Origin: Planctomycetaceae bacterium
GTDB lineage: Bacteria > Planctomycetota > Planctomycetia > Planctomycetales > Planctomycetaceae
Length of the DNA stretch: 64,000 bases
Reading direction: 5' to 3'
Assembly: GCA_002726205.1 (NCBI GenBank)
Contig: PBSL01000001.1
Location: forward strand, 1-64,000
Shown one piece after another: positions 54,367 through 62,495 of this stretch; positions within the stretch are counted from its first letter, which is position 1; every line of letters starts with the position of its first letter. A program made the position numbers and the translations under genes. Below the pieces are notes generated by a model, which did no database searches, was not told the origin of the DNA, and was given only the letters and a program-made list of their open reading frames with translations.

Positions 54367-57300
54367 CTAGGCGTGGGTTGCCGTCGAACGCCGCGGCGCC
54401 TGTGACTTCGTTCCCAGGATCTGGCCGGCGAAACGGTGAAATGCGCTGTCGGGGTTCATCATCCACAACAACGCCGGGCTGGCGACAAAGATCGAGCTGT
54501 AGGTACCGACAACAACGCCCATCACCAGGCAGAAGGCAAAGCCGTGGATACCGTCGCCTCCGCCGAAGTACAGGATCACGACGACGATGAACGTCGTCAA
54601 CGAGGTCAGCAACGTTCGCGACAGCGTCTGATTCAGGCTCAGGTTGACCATCTCCGGCGTCAGTGACGGATTCTTTCCCCGGACTTCACGAATGCGGTCA
54701 AACACCACGATCGTATCGTTGAGCGAATAGCCGACGATGGTCAGAAAAGCGGCGATCATCGGCAGGTTGATCTTGAAATCCTGCAACTGTAGCAGCCCGC
54801 CCTCCCAGCCCGCCTGGCTTGCCGCCAGTCCCGCCAGGGACACTCCACCCAGTACGACCATGACGTCGTGGACCAATGCCACCACGGCAGCCAATCCAAA
54901 ATCAATTCGCTGAAACCGAAACCAGATGTAGGCAACGATGGCGACGAGGCTGAAGAGCATTGCCAACAGGGCCGAATTCTGCATCTCCACGGCAACGGCA
55001 CTGTCGAACGACGTGACTTCGTCAAACCGTGGTGTTCCATCCTGATCGGACTTCATCTGCTCCAGAGCCTTCACGACATCAGCCTTCACAACAATCGGCC
55101 GGAACCTGACAACCCAGTTCAGGGCGGTTTCGGCCCGCTTGTCATCCTCGAGCGGTTCAACTTCAAATCGGCCCTCGATCGCTGTCGGATCGAGGTTGGC
55201 CAGCGCGAGCCCTTTCTCCAATCCACCGGCCACATAGGCCACGACATTTTCACGTGCCACCTTATCGGCATTGCCAAAGTTCAATTCTGCCTGGTGACCG
55301 CCGAAGAAATCCTTGTTCGCCGCATCGGTGATTTCCCGAACCGTGTCGAAATCAACCGACATCGTTGTCAGCCTGAACTTGGAATCGTCCTTGAAGGATT
55401 CTGCGATCCAGGACTGAATCTTCTCGTTGACGCTTTCGGTTCGTGACGTGCCACGCTGGTCGTCGTCGCCCTCTTTGGCTTTGGTCGTCGTCCTCAGCCG
55501 GAAGGGAAACCCCGAACCAGCCGCCGCAACCGCTTCCGCGCCGGCTTCATCCTCGATCTGCGTGAGCTTCTCGAGTGTAAATGAATCGTCGAACTCCTCA
55601 GAGAATTTCGCGGCCCGCACCTGCTCGAGCTTCTCCTTTACGTCATCGCTGTCATGGGCTTCCCGAAACTGAAAACTGACGGCGCGTCCGCCTCGGAAGT
55701 CGATATCGAGGTTGTTCACCCCGCGGTAGAAGAATGCCGTCATGCCGACAACGATCACGAGCACCGACACGCAGGCAGCAATCGTTCGGTGGCCAATAAA
55801 GTTGAACTCACGACCGGAAATACCCGGCAACGAGTTCATCTGGATCCGCTCACGGTGCTTGCGACTTTCCCAGACATCAAAGAGCAACCGTCCCACGTAC
55901 AGCGCGGTGAACATGCTCATCACGATGCCGATGAACAGCGTGACCGCAAAACCACGGACCTGGTCGGTCCCAATTGCATAGAGCACGGCCGCGACCAGCA
56001 AAGTGGTGACGTTGGCATCGACGATCGTCGTCAGCGCCCGCGCGAAGCCGTTTTGAATCGCCATTCGCACGGCACCGCCCCGGCGTTGTTCCTCACGAAT
56101 TCGCTCGAAGATCAGCACGTTGGCATCAACGGCCATTCCGATCGTCAATACCAGTCCGGCCAGGCCCGGCAGCGTGAACGTTGCTTCGATAAATATCATC
56201 GTCCCCAGCACGAGCACCAGGTTCAGCAACAGGCAGACAATCGCCACAAGGCCCGAGAGGCGATAGTAGATGAACATGAACACGATCACGGTCAACGCGG
56301 CGATGCCGATCGCCATCACGCCCTTGTTCTGGACATCCTCACCGAGGGTCGGCGATATACTCAGCTCGCTGACCGGTTCTGGTAGCAGAGGCACTTCGAG
56401 TGCCCCCGCATCCAGCACACCAATCAACTCGTTGATTTCCTGCTTGGTGAAATCACCACTGATGATGCCATTGCTGCTGATCCGGCTTTCCAGTCGTGGC
56501 GCAGAGAAAACATTGCCATCCAACACGATAGCCAGCCGGCGGTAGAAGCTCTTGTCGGCCGTGGGTTCATTCTTCCCCGTCAGGTCACTGAACCGGTTGG
56601 ACCCGGCCATGTTCAGAGTGAAGCCAACGGCCAAGCGACCGCTGTCATCGGTCGTCTCGTAGACGCGGTAGAGATGATCGCCGGTTACGCGTCCGGTTTC
56701 CGGCTCGTACATCACCAGCACATGGTCAACCTGGTTTCCGTCGGAACCGGACCGCTCCATGATCTGGACATCGTAGCTGCCATCAACCTGTCCGTTCGGA
56801 TCGACCGGGTGCCACTGACCTTCGAGAACGCCCTCGGCGTTTCGAATCTGGTTGCCCTGCAATTGTGGATCGCGGGCACGACTTACCAACGTCGGGTGGT
56901 CACGACCGTTTGCCAGGGTTGCCAACTCCAGGCTCCCCAGTCGCGTCATCATCCGTTTTGTCTGCTCAACAACCTGGGGATCGGCACGAGGTATGATCAC
57001 CTCGATCCGATTCGTACCCAGCGGCCGGACGGTCAGTTCCTTGTTGCCTCCGGGGTTGGCACGCTTGTTGATAGCAGTAGCCATCTGTGCCATCACGGAT
57101 TTTGTCAGCTCTTTCTGCTGTTCCGTCGCCTTTACCTCGTCGACCTGTAGAACCAGGTTCGCGCCGCCGGCCAGGTCAATCCCGAGCTTGACTCCTGAAA
57201 ACAGACGCTTCAACCAAGACCCGTCACCACCGACGGGAGGCTGCGGCTTGACCGCTGGAGTCAGCACGAGTGTGGAGAGCGCCGGAAATCCGGGGATATG

Positions 57301-57756
57301 TTCGATCAGGCCCTTGGCGCTGATCCTGGTATTGGACAACGTGAGCGTCTTCAGACCGGTCAACGATTTCAGCGATTTCAACCCGTTGTCAGTGACGTTG
57401 GTGTTGCTCAGATCCAGTGTCTTGAGTTCATCGAGATTCTCCAGGTGCACCAGGCCCGCATCGGTCACCAATGTTCCCGACAGATCCAGTTCGACAACCC
57501 TGGCCAGTTGTCCGACTTCCGCGAGTTCCGGATCACCGGCAGACTGCGGAAGCGTGATCTTCTCGATCCGTTCTCGATCCTCGTCCTGCTCGATCACTGC
57601 TCCGGCACGCCGCAGGGCAATCGCCGGATCATTGTCGCTGCACCCGCCGGTCACGCCCACCAGCACAAGCATCGACGCCAACCACAGGGCAACACAACGA
57701 CTCACTTTTCCGTCTCCGGCACGTTCCGTCATCGTCTCTCTACTCACGGCTGTCAT
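54367..57756 (-). CDS. secDF: SecD-SecF fusion with N-terminal lipobox-like signal and leucine-rich repeats
   Basis: A 1129-residue protein (start ATG 57756) joining SecD and SecF, which pull secreted proteins across the membrane using proton motive force. SecD begins about residue 186 with VKLGIDLAGGANL; later come IGMAVDANVLIFERIREE (SecD TM4 region), and the SecF half with NNLDIDFRGGRAVSFQF and TIVGYSLNDTIVVFDRIREV. In place of a plain TM1, residues 1-45 are a hydrophobic segment ending in VGVTGGC39, a lipobox-like site, followed by three or four TDxGL leucine-rich repeats (about 67-165). yajC and an unknown membrane protein lie upstream. Confidence 0.93.
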   Translation of the reverse strand: MTAVSRETMTERAGDGKVSRCVALWLASMLVLVGVTGGCSDNDPAIALRRAGAVIEQDEDRERIEKITLPQSAGDPELAEVGQLARVVELDLSGTLVTDAGLVHLENLDELKTLDLSNTNVTDNGLKSLKSLTGLKTLTLSNTRISAKGLIEHIPGFPALSTLVLTPAVKPQPPVGGDGSWLKRLFSGVKLGIDLAGGANLVLQVDEVKATEQQKELTKSVMAQMATAINKRANPGGNKELTVRPLGTNRIEVIIPRADPQVVEQTKRMMTRLGSLELATLANGRDHPTLVSRARDPQLQGNQIRNAEGVLEGQWHPVDPNGQVDGSYDVQIMERSGSDGNQVDHVLVMYEPETGRVTGDHLYRVYETTDDSGRLAVGFTLNMAGSNRFSDLTGKNEPTADKSFYRRLAIVLDGNVFSAPRLESRISSNGIISGDFTKQEINELIGVLDAGALEVPLLPEPVSELSISPTLGEDVQNKGVMAIGIAALTVIVFMFIYYRLSGLVAIVCLLLNLVLVLGTMIFIEATFTLPGLAGLVLTIGMAVDANVLIFERIREEQRRGGAVRMAIQNGFARALTTIVDANVTTLLVAAVLYAIGTDQVRGFAVTLFIGIVMSMFTALYVGRLLFDVWESRKHRERIQMNSLPGISGREFNFIGHRTIAACVSVLVIVVGMTAFFYRGVNNLDIDFRGGRAVSFQFREAHDSDDVKEKLEQVRAAKFSEEFDDSFTLEKLTQIEDEAGAEAVAAAGSGFPFRLRTTTKAKEGDDDQRGTSRTESVNEKIQSWIAESFKDDSKFRLTTMSVDFDTVREITDAANKDFFGGHQAELNFGNADKVARENVVAYVAGGLEKGLALANLDPTAIEGRFEVEPLEDDKRAETALNWVVRFRPIVVKADVVKALEQMKSDQDGTPRFDEVTSFDSAVAVEMQNSALLAMLFSLVAIVAYIWFRFQRIDFGLAAVVALVHDVMVVLGGVSLAGLAASQAGWEGGLLQLQDFKINLPMIAAFLTIVGYSLNDTIVVFDRIREVRGKNPSLTPEMVNLSLNQTLSRTLLTSLTTFIVVVILYFGGGDGIHGFAFCLVMGVVVGTYSSIFVASPALLWMMNPDSAFHRFAGQILGTKSQAPRRSTATHA

Positions 57757-57760
57757 CTGA

Positions 57761-58516
57761 TTATTCTTTCGGCGCGGCGTCGGAATCGTCCGATCCGTCG
57801 GTACCAATCGTCGCGATGGGCTGCTGGTCGTAGATCACCGTCAAGCCGGGGACATCAAGACTGGTCTTGATCGACTCGTTGACCCTGTACTCACGATTCT
57901 GGCTGTCGTACTCATCGATCGCCTGGCTGTAGGCTCGTTCTTCGGCAGCATCCACAACCAGTTCCTTGGCCATCGGCCAAATCCCCAGCGTGACTGCCGT
58001 CGCCACGACACCAAACCGAAACGAGGCCTCTTCCATCCCCAGCTTCATCGCCACCAACCGGCCCACGCTCAGTGGAACGGCGAAGGTGGCCCCGATCAGG
58101 AACAACGCTCGTGTGCCCGTTTCACTGTCGAAGAACAGTCCCGGTCGAAATGCGAACACGACCAAGGCCAGAAACACATAGAGCAGACACATCAGTGGGA
58201 ACAGGCGACCGGGGAGTTGTTCCCGCGAACCCATCCATCCGCCCAGGCCGATGATCCCCAGCATCAACCCCAGCAGAACCCGGGTGCCGGTGTCCAGTTC
58301 AACGACCAGCCCGGGCACCAGTGCGCCGACCGCCATCATCGCGGCAAAGCCCAGGACACCCATCGTGATGTAGCTATCCTCGAAGGCCTCCTGCCTGGCA
58401 CATCGCCGGGACACGAACACACCGCCGACCACGGCGATCACCAAGTAAGCCGCCGACACCCAGGCCGGCACCTCGGCCAAAAGTAGGGGAACCGATAGCG
58501 GATGACTCGCGTTCAT
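57761..58516 (-). CDS. Multi-TM membrane protein of unknown function in the Sec locus
   Basis: A 251-residue membrane protein (start ATG 58516) between yajC and secDF. It has about six hydrophobic helices in the first 190 residues and an extracytoplasmic or cytoplasmic acidic tail (DSQNREYRVNES and DDSDAAPKE). I do not recognise a named family. It ends four bases before the secDF ATG, and starts about 55 bases after yajC, so it is probably co-transcribed. An in-frame ATG at 58543 gives nine more residues. Confidence 0.75.
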   Translation of the reverse strand: MNASHPLSVPLLLAEVPAWVSAAYLVIAVVGGVFVSRRCARQEAFEDSYITMGVLGFAAMMAVGALVPGLVVELDTGTRVLLGLMLGIIGLGGWMGSREQLPGRLFPLMCLLYVFLALVVFAFRPGLFFDSETGTRALFLIGATFAVPLSVGRLVAMKLGMEEASFRFGVVATAVTLGIWPMAKELVVDAAEERAYSQAIDEYDSQNREYRVNESIKTSLDVPGLTVIYDQQPIATIGTDGSDDSDAAPKE

Positions 58517-58571
58517 CTGAATCCCGTTTCCGTCTGGAATCACCTGAAAATACTGTCAGACCCTGGGCTGT

Positions 58572-59072
58572 TCAGTCGCCGGAATCGTCACCTGACGACT
58601 TTCCTTCCCCGTCGCTGTCAGGCCCCATCGGCCCCTGAATGCTGCGGCGCAGAAACTGCAGCTGCGTGTCACGGTCGACCTCCAGGACCACGAGATCGCG
58701 ACCTTCATCGACCGACACGACTGTCCCGACAATGCCACCCGCGGTGACAACACGATCGTGTTTTTGCAGCGAACTGATCATCGCCTCCCGCTTCCGACGC
58801 TCTTTTTTCTGGGGTGCAAGTACGATGAAATAAAAGAGCAGCCCCATGCCGATGATCAGGATCATCGGGTTGCCCATCAGGCCCGGTGGTTGGTCCTTTT
58901 TGGGATCTGCATCCGGTGCCGCTTCATCGGCGGGAGCCGAATCAGGCGCCACATCGGCGGGAGCCGAATCAGGCGCCACATTCTTCTGGGCGGCAACCGG
59001 CAACACCATCAACAGTGCCAGCGCCACCACGGCCACCAGGCCGACGACTCCAATTTCACGCTGACACAACAT
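58572..59072 (-). CDS. yajC: Preprotein translocase subunit YajC
   Basis: YajC binds SecDF in the Sec holotranslocon. The 166-residue protein has the classical PMILIIGMGLLFYFIVLAPQKK anchor-like helix at about 69-89 followed by KERRKREAM and VVTAGGIVGTV. Unusually for a small YajC it has an additional N-terminal hydrophobic segment (about 9-28, signal-like) and an Ala/Pro/Asp repeat linker. The product is longer than the typical YajC of about 110 residues. It precedes the unknown membrane gene and secDF. Confidence 0.92.
   Translation of the reverse strand: MLCQREIGVVGLVAVVALALLMVLPVAAQKNVAPDSAPADVAPDSAPADEAAPDADPKKDQPPGLMGNPMILIIGMGLLFYFIVLAPQKKERRKREAMISSLQKHDRVVTAGGIVGTVVSVDEGRDLVVLEVDRDTQLQFLRRSIQGPMGPDSDGEGKSSGDDSGD
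58927..58980 (-). repeat. 27-bp in-frame duplication in yajC
   Basis: Two identical 27-base copies (58927-58953 and 58954-58980) encode APDSAPADV-type units in the linker of YajC. It is a perfect direct repeat, so it is a recent duplication or an active slippage site. Confidence 0.9.
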
Positions 59073-59281
59073 AACGCCCGGCTCCTCGTCTCCTGGTCAC
59101 GGTCCGCCGTCGCCACTCAACAGATCAACAACGGCCCGCGACCGTGGTTCTTCCCAACCGGCGACGTTTTCGTTGATTCAGCTGCCCTCCCGGGGGCACA
59201 AGCCAAACCCGCTCCACGAAGACCAACCGCCACTACGACGGGCCATTTCACCGACAAAACAGGGAGAAACAAGCCCGTATC

Positions 59282-60412
59282 CTAGACGGATGTTGTCAAA
59301 GCGGCAAGGTGAACAGAGTGAAACTCATCGAGCCGATCCATCCTGATGGCCTCGCCCAGGGATCGCAGGAAGTTCTGGTAGAACATGAGGTTATGGTAAG
59401 ACAACATGATCGGACCCAGCATCTCCTTGGCCTGGAAGAGATGCCGGATGTAACCCCGGCTGAATCCCGAACACACCCGACAACGACAATTCGCATCCAG
59501 CGGTCCGCGATCGGTCTTGAAACGGCTGTTGCGGATCCGTATTTCTCCTTCCGAGGTGAATGCTGACGCGCTGCGACCGTTGCGAGTGGGCATCACGCAA
59601 TCAAACAGATCCACGCCTCGCACCACGGCCTCGAACAGGTCCCGTGGCGTACCAACCCCCATCAGGTACCTCGGCCGGTCAACCGGCAGCAGAGGTACCG
59701 TCACGTCAAGAGTGTCGTACATGGCATCGGGAGACTCGCCGACACTCAATCCTCCGATCGCATATCCCGGGAAATCCAGCGGGAGCAACCCGTCGGCTGA
59801 TCGTTGCCGTTCGGCCGGGTTCGTTCCTCCCTGAACGATGCCAAACAAGGCCTGATCGTCACGGGTTTGCGCATCGCGGCACCGGGTCGCCCAGCGAGTT
59901 GTTCGTTCCACCGCATGCCGCAGCGTCTCGATCGGCACATCATGCGACGGACATTCGTCAAGGCACATGATGCAGTCGGCGCCCAACTGTTCCTGGATGC
60001 CAATCGCTCTCTCGGGCGTCAACTCCAACCAGGCCCCGTCGATGTGCGATTTGAAGGAGACCCCCTCCTCGGTCAGGTTTGCCAATTGCGCCAGGCTGAA
60101 AACCTGGAAGCCACCACTGTCGGTCAGAATTGGTCCGTCCCATTGCATGAATTCATGCAGGCCTCCCAACGCCTCGACGACATCCGAGCCCGGCCTCAAG
60201 GCCAGATGGTAGGTGTTTGCCAGGACCATCTGCGCGCCGGTTTCTCGCAAGTCCTCGGGCCAGTGCCCCTTGACCGTCCCACACGTCCCCACCGGCATGA
60301 ATGCCGGTGTCTGCACGGTCCCGTGAGGCGTTTTCCATGTTCCGCACCGCGCCGCGGTACCGGAACTCGTTGCCAAGATCTCGAATTCAAATGCACGGGC
60401 CGAGCAATTCAC
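59282..60412 (-). CDS. tgt: Queuine/preQ1 tRNA-guanine transglycosylase Tgt
   Basis: Tgt exchanges guanine 34 of certain tRNAs for preQ1. The 376-residue length from GTG 60412 is standard; the GTG overlaps the upstream TGA as GTGA. Motifs: [27 protein letters not shown] (catalytic Asp), [11 protein letters not shown], nucleophile region [14 protein letters not shown] and Zn ligands CRCRVC with a downstream His. It pairs functionally with queA at 9426-10502. The next genes downstream are yajC and secDF, the classical tgt-yajC-secDF order. Confidence 0.95.
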   Translation of the reverse strand: MNCSARAFEFEILATSSGTAARCGTWKTPHGTVQTPAFMPVGTCGTVKGHWPEDLRETGAQMVLANTYHLALRPGSDVVEALGGLHEFMQWDGPILTDSGGFQVFSLAQLANLTEEGVSFKSHIDGAWLELTPERAIGIQEQLGADCIMCLDECPSHDVPIETLRHAVERTTRWATRCRDAQTRDDQALFGIVQGGTNPAERQRSADGLLPLDFPGYAIGGLSVGESPDAMYDTLDVTVPLLPVDRPRYLMGVGTPRDLFEAVVRGVDLFDCVMPTRNGRSASAFTSEGEIRIRNSRFKTDRGPLDANCRCRVCSGFSRGYIRHLFQAKEMLGPIMLSYHNLMFYQNFLRSLGEAIRMDRLDEFHSVHLAALTTSV

Positions 60413-61446
60413 GAGATTCCTTCCAGGGCCTTGTTGATCTGGTCGACGTACCACGAAAAGAATCGGATCACAAAGAATACGATGAACCCCGCAACGGTTG
60501 CCCAGATCACCCAGGCGAAAGCGCCACACATCCTCGACAGAGAACGTCGGGCCTGCTCCTGAAACTCCGGGCTGAGCCGCTGCAACTGTTCCGGAACAGT
60601 CCCGGACGTTTCTCCGACGTGGACAATCTCGAGAAACTCCTCGGGAAACAACCCGACATCGGACAGGGCTTCGGAGAGCGACTCACCAGCCTCGATGCTG
60701 CGACAGACCGTCTCGGTGGCTGCCACGAACGCTCCGTTACCGGTTGCCCGAAAAGACGCCGTCAAGCTCTGACGCATCGGCATCCCCGTCTGTTGTGTCA
60801 GGTAGTAAGCCCAGGAAAAACGAGAAATCGCAAACGCACGCTGACACGACCCCACGACCGGAATCCCCAACAGCAAGCGGTCGAGTACGCGACGGGCCGC
60901 GATCGTCCGCGCGGCCAACAGGTAGCCGCCTGTCAGCAGCCCGACGATTCCATAGACGATCGCCAACCAGATGATGGCGCCGCCACCGCCGCGCAATCCG
61001 AAAGTCACGACCGCGAGTGCCTCACCACCGGGAATCATCCCCAGGACGACAATCAGCAGAGCAATCACCAGCGTGGCAATGACGAACTGGACAACCGGCC
61101 AGGTGATCTGTGAAACAAACTGCCGTCGCAATCTCACCGTGTTCTCGAAATGTTCGGCCAGATGTTCGAGTACCTCCGGCAGGGCCCCGCTGTGTTCGGA
61201 CATTCGCACCATGTCGATCATCAGCGTCGGGAATCGCCCGACCTGGGCAGCCATGGCCTCCGAGACCTCTTCACCCTGACGGACCAACTCCGACATTTCT
61301 CTCAGTGCGCGGTCGCAGCGGGGATCCCGACTCTTCCTTCCGGCAACTTCCAGGGCGCGGATCACCGCGACGCCGGAATGCAGCAGTGTCGACAGGCTGC
61401 GACAGGCGACAGCCAACGCGCTCTTGCGAATCTGTGGTCCCAACAC
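60409..61446 (-). CDS. Type II secretion/type IV pilus F-domain protein (GspF/PilC family)
   Basis: A 345-residue inner-membrane protein with two T2SF domains. The first has the [15 protein letters not shown] and [19 protein letters not shown] segments, the second [17 protein letters not shown] and [17 protein letters not shown], separated by helices at about 115-170 and ending in a third at about 310-330. GspF proteins form the platform of secretion or pilus systems. No other gsp or pil gene is near, so it is an orphan. Start is a GTG at 61446; its stop overlaps the tgt GTG. Confidence 0.9.
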   Translation of the reverse strand: MLGPQIRKSALAVACRSLSTLLHSGVAVIRALEVAGRKSRDPRCDRALREMSELVRQGEEVSEAMAAQVGRFPTLMIDMVRMSEHSGALPEVLEHLAEHFENTVRLRRQFVSQITWPVVQFVIATLVIALLIVVLGMIPGGEALAVVTFGLRGGGGAIIWLAIVYGIVGLLTGGYLLAARTIAARRVLDRLLLGIPVVGSCQRAFAISRFSWAYYLTQQTGMPMRQSLTASFRATGNGAFVAATETVCRSIEAGESLSEALSDVGLFPEEFLEIVHVGETSGTVPEQLQRLSPEFQEQARRSLSRMCGAFAWVIWATVAGFIVFFVIRFFSWYVDQINKALEGIS

Positions 61447-61655
61447 TGTGTTTTGCCTCGTCGTTGACCGTCGCGGCGACTTTCATCCGATCGTCGTGAT
61501 TGCCCACGAACCACCAACCACGATTCTTGGGTCGGCTTCGATGATCGTCAACGCCGACGTCGTCGAGGCGATGCCCTCTGGGAACTGGTCTCGACGAGCA
61601 ACGGGCTGGGCGCCCGTTGCGTTCACGAGCCGATTCTGTCAAAGTGTCGCGCATC

Positions 61656-62495
61656 ATGCCGTCGGACTTTCTCGAATTGGCCGGCCGCCACGTGCTGGTC
61701 CTGGGAGTTGCCAACCGCAAGAGTGTCGCGTGGCACGTCGCCCAGGTCCTGACCGAAGCTGGCGCCCACGTGATCTACGGGGTTCGCAGTCCGCAACGCG
61801 CCGACGCCGTCCGAGCCCTGGTTGGGACAGATGCACCGGTGCTCGTCTGCGACGTCGAAAAGCCCGAGGAAATCCAGCGGCTCCGCGACGAGGTCGCGGC
61901 GACCTGTGGCAGCCTGCACGGGCTGGTTCACTCGATCGCCTTTGCTGACTACTCGGCCGGCTGGCTGCCCTTTCACGAGACGCCTCGCGCGGCATTCCTG
62001 CAGGCGATCGACATCTCCTGCTATTCGCTCCTGGCCGTCTCGGATGCCTTCCGCGAGTTGATCGATCCCGAATCCGGCAGTGTCGTGACAATCTCGATCT
62101 CCACGACCCGGATGACCGCCGAGAACTACGGTTACATGGCACCGGTCAAGGCGGCCCTGGATTCGTCGGTCTGTTTTCTGGCCAAGTCGTTCTCTGCCTT
62201 CAGCCGCATTCGATTCAATGCCGTGTGTCCCGGCCTGCTGAAAACGTCGGCCTCGGCCGGAATCCCCGGCTACGTTGACAGTTTCCTCTACGCTGAACGA
62301 GCAACGCTGCGCAACGAAGCCGTTCAGACCGAAGAAGTGGCCAACACGGCTGCCTTTCTGCTGTCGCCACGCTCCTCGGGCATCAATGCCCAGGGGCTGG
62401 TCATCGATGCCGGCATGTCGATCAACTACTTTGACAAGGGACTGGTCGGGGGTTCCGAGCAGGCAGGCACCTCCCATCCGGAGCCGTCTTCGTGA
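61656..62495 (+). CDS. fabI: Enoyl-[acyl-carrier-protein] reductase FabI
   Basis: FabI does the last reduction of each fatty-acid elongation cycle. The 279-residue protein has [13 protein letters not shown] (FabI-type cofactor loop), LVHSIAF and the catalytic pair Y158 and K165 with the FabI-type Y-x6-K spacing (matching Tyr156/Lys163 of E. coli). The C-terminal [17 protein letters not shown] is also FabI-like. ATG 61656 gives the conserved start; an in-frame start at 61617 adds 13 residues. Its TGA overlaps the next GTG. Confidence 0.93.
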   Translation: MPSDFLELAGRHVLVLGVANRKSVAWHVAQVLTEAGAHVIYGVRSPQRADAVRALVGTDAPVLVCDVEKPEEIQRLRDEVAATCGSLHGLVHSIAFADYSAGWLPFHETPRAAFLQAIDISCYSLLAVSDAFRELIDPESGSVVTISISTTRMTAENYGYMAPVKAALDSSVCFLAKSFSAFSRIRFNAVCPGLLKTSASAGIPGYVDSFLYAERATLRNEAVQTEEVANTAAFLLSPRSSGINAQGLVIDAGMSINYFDKGLVGGSEQAGTSHPEPSS

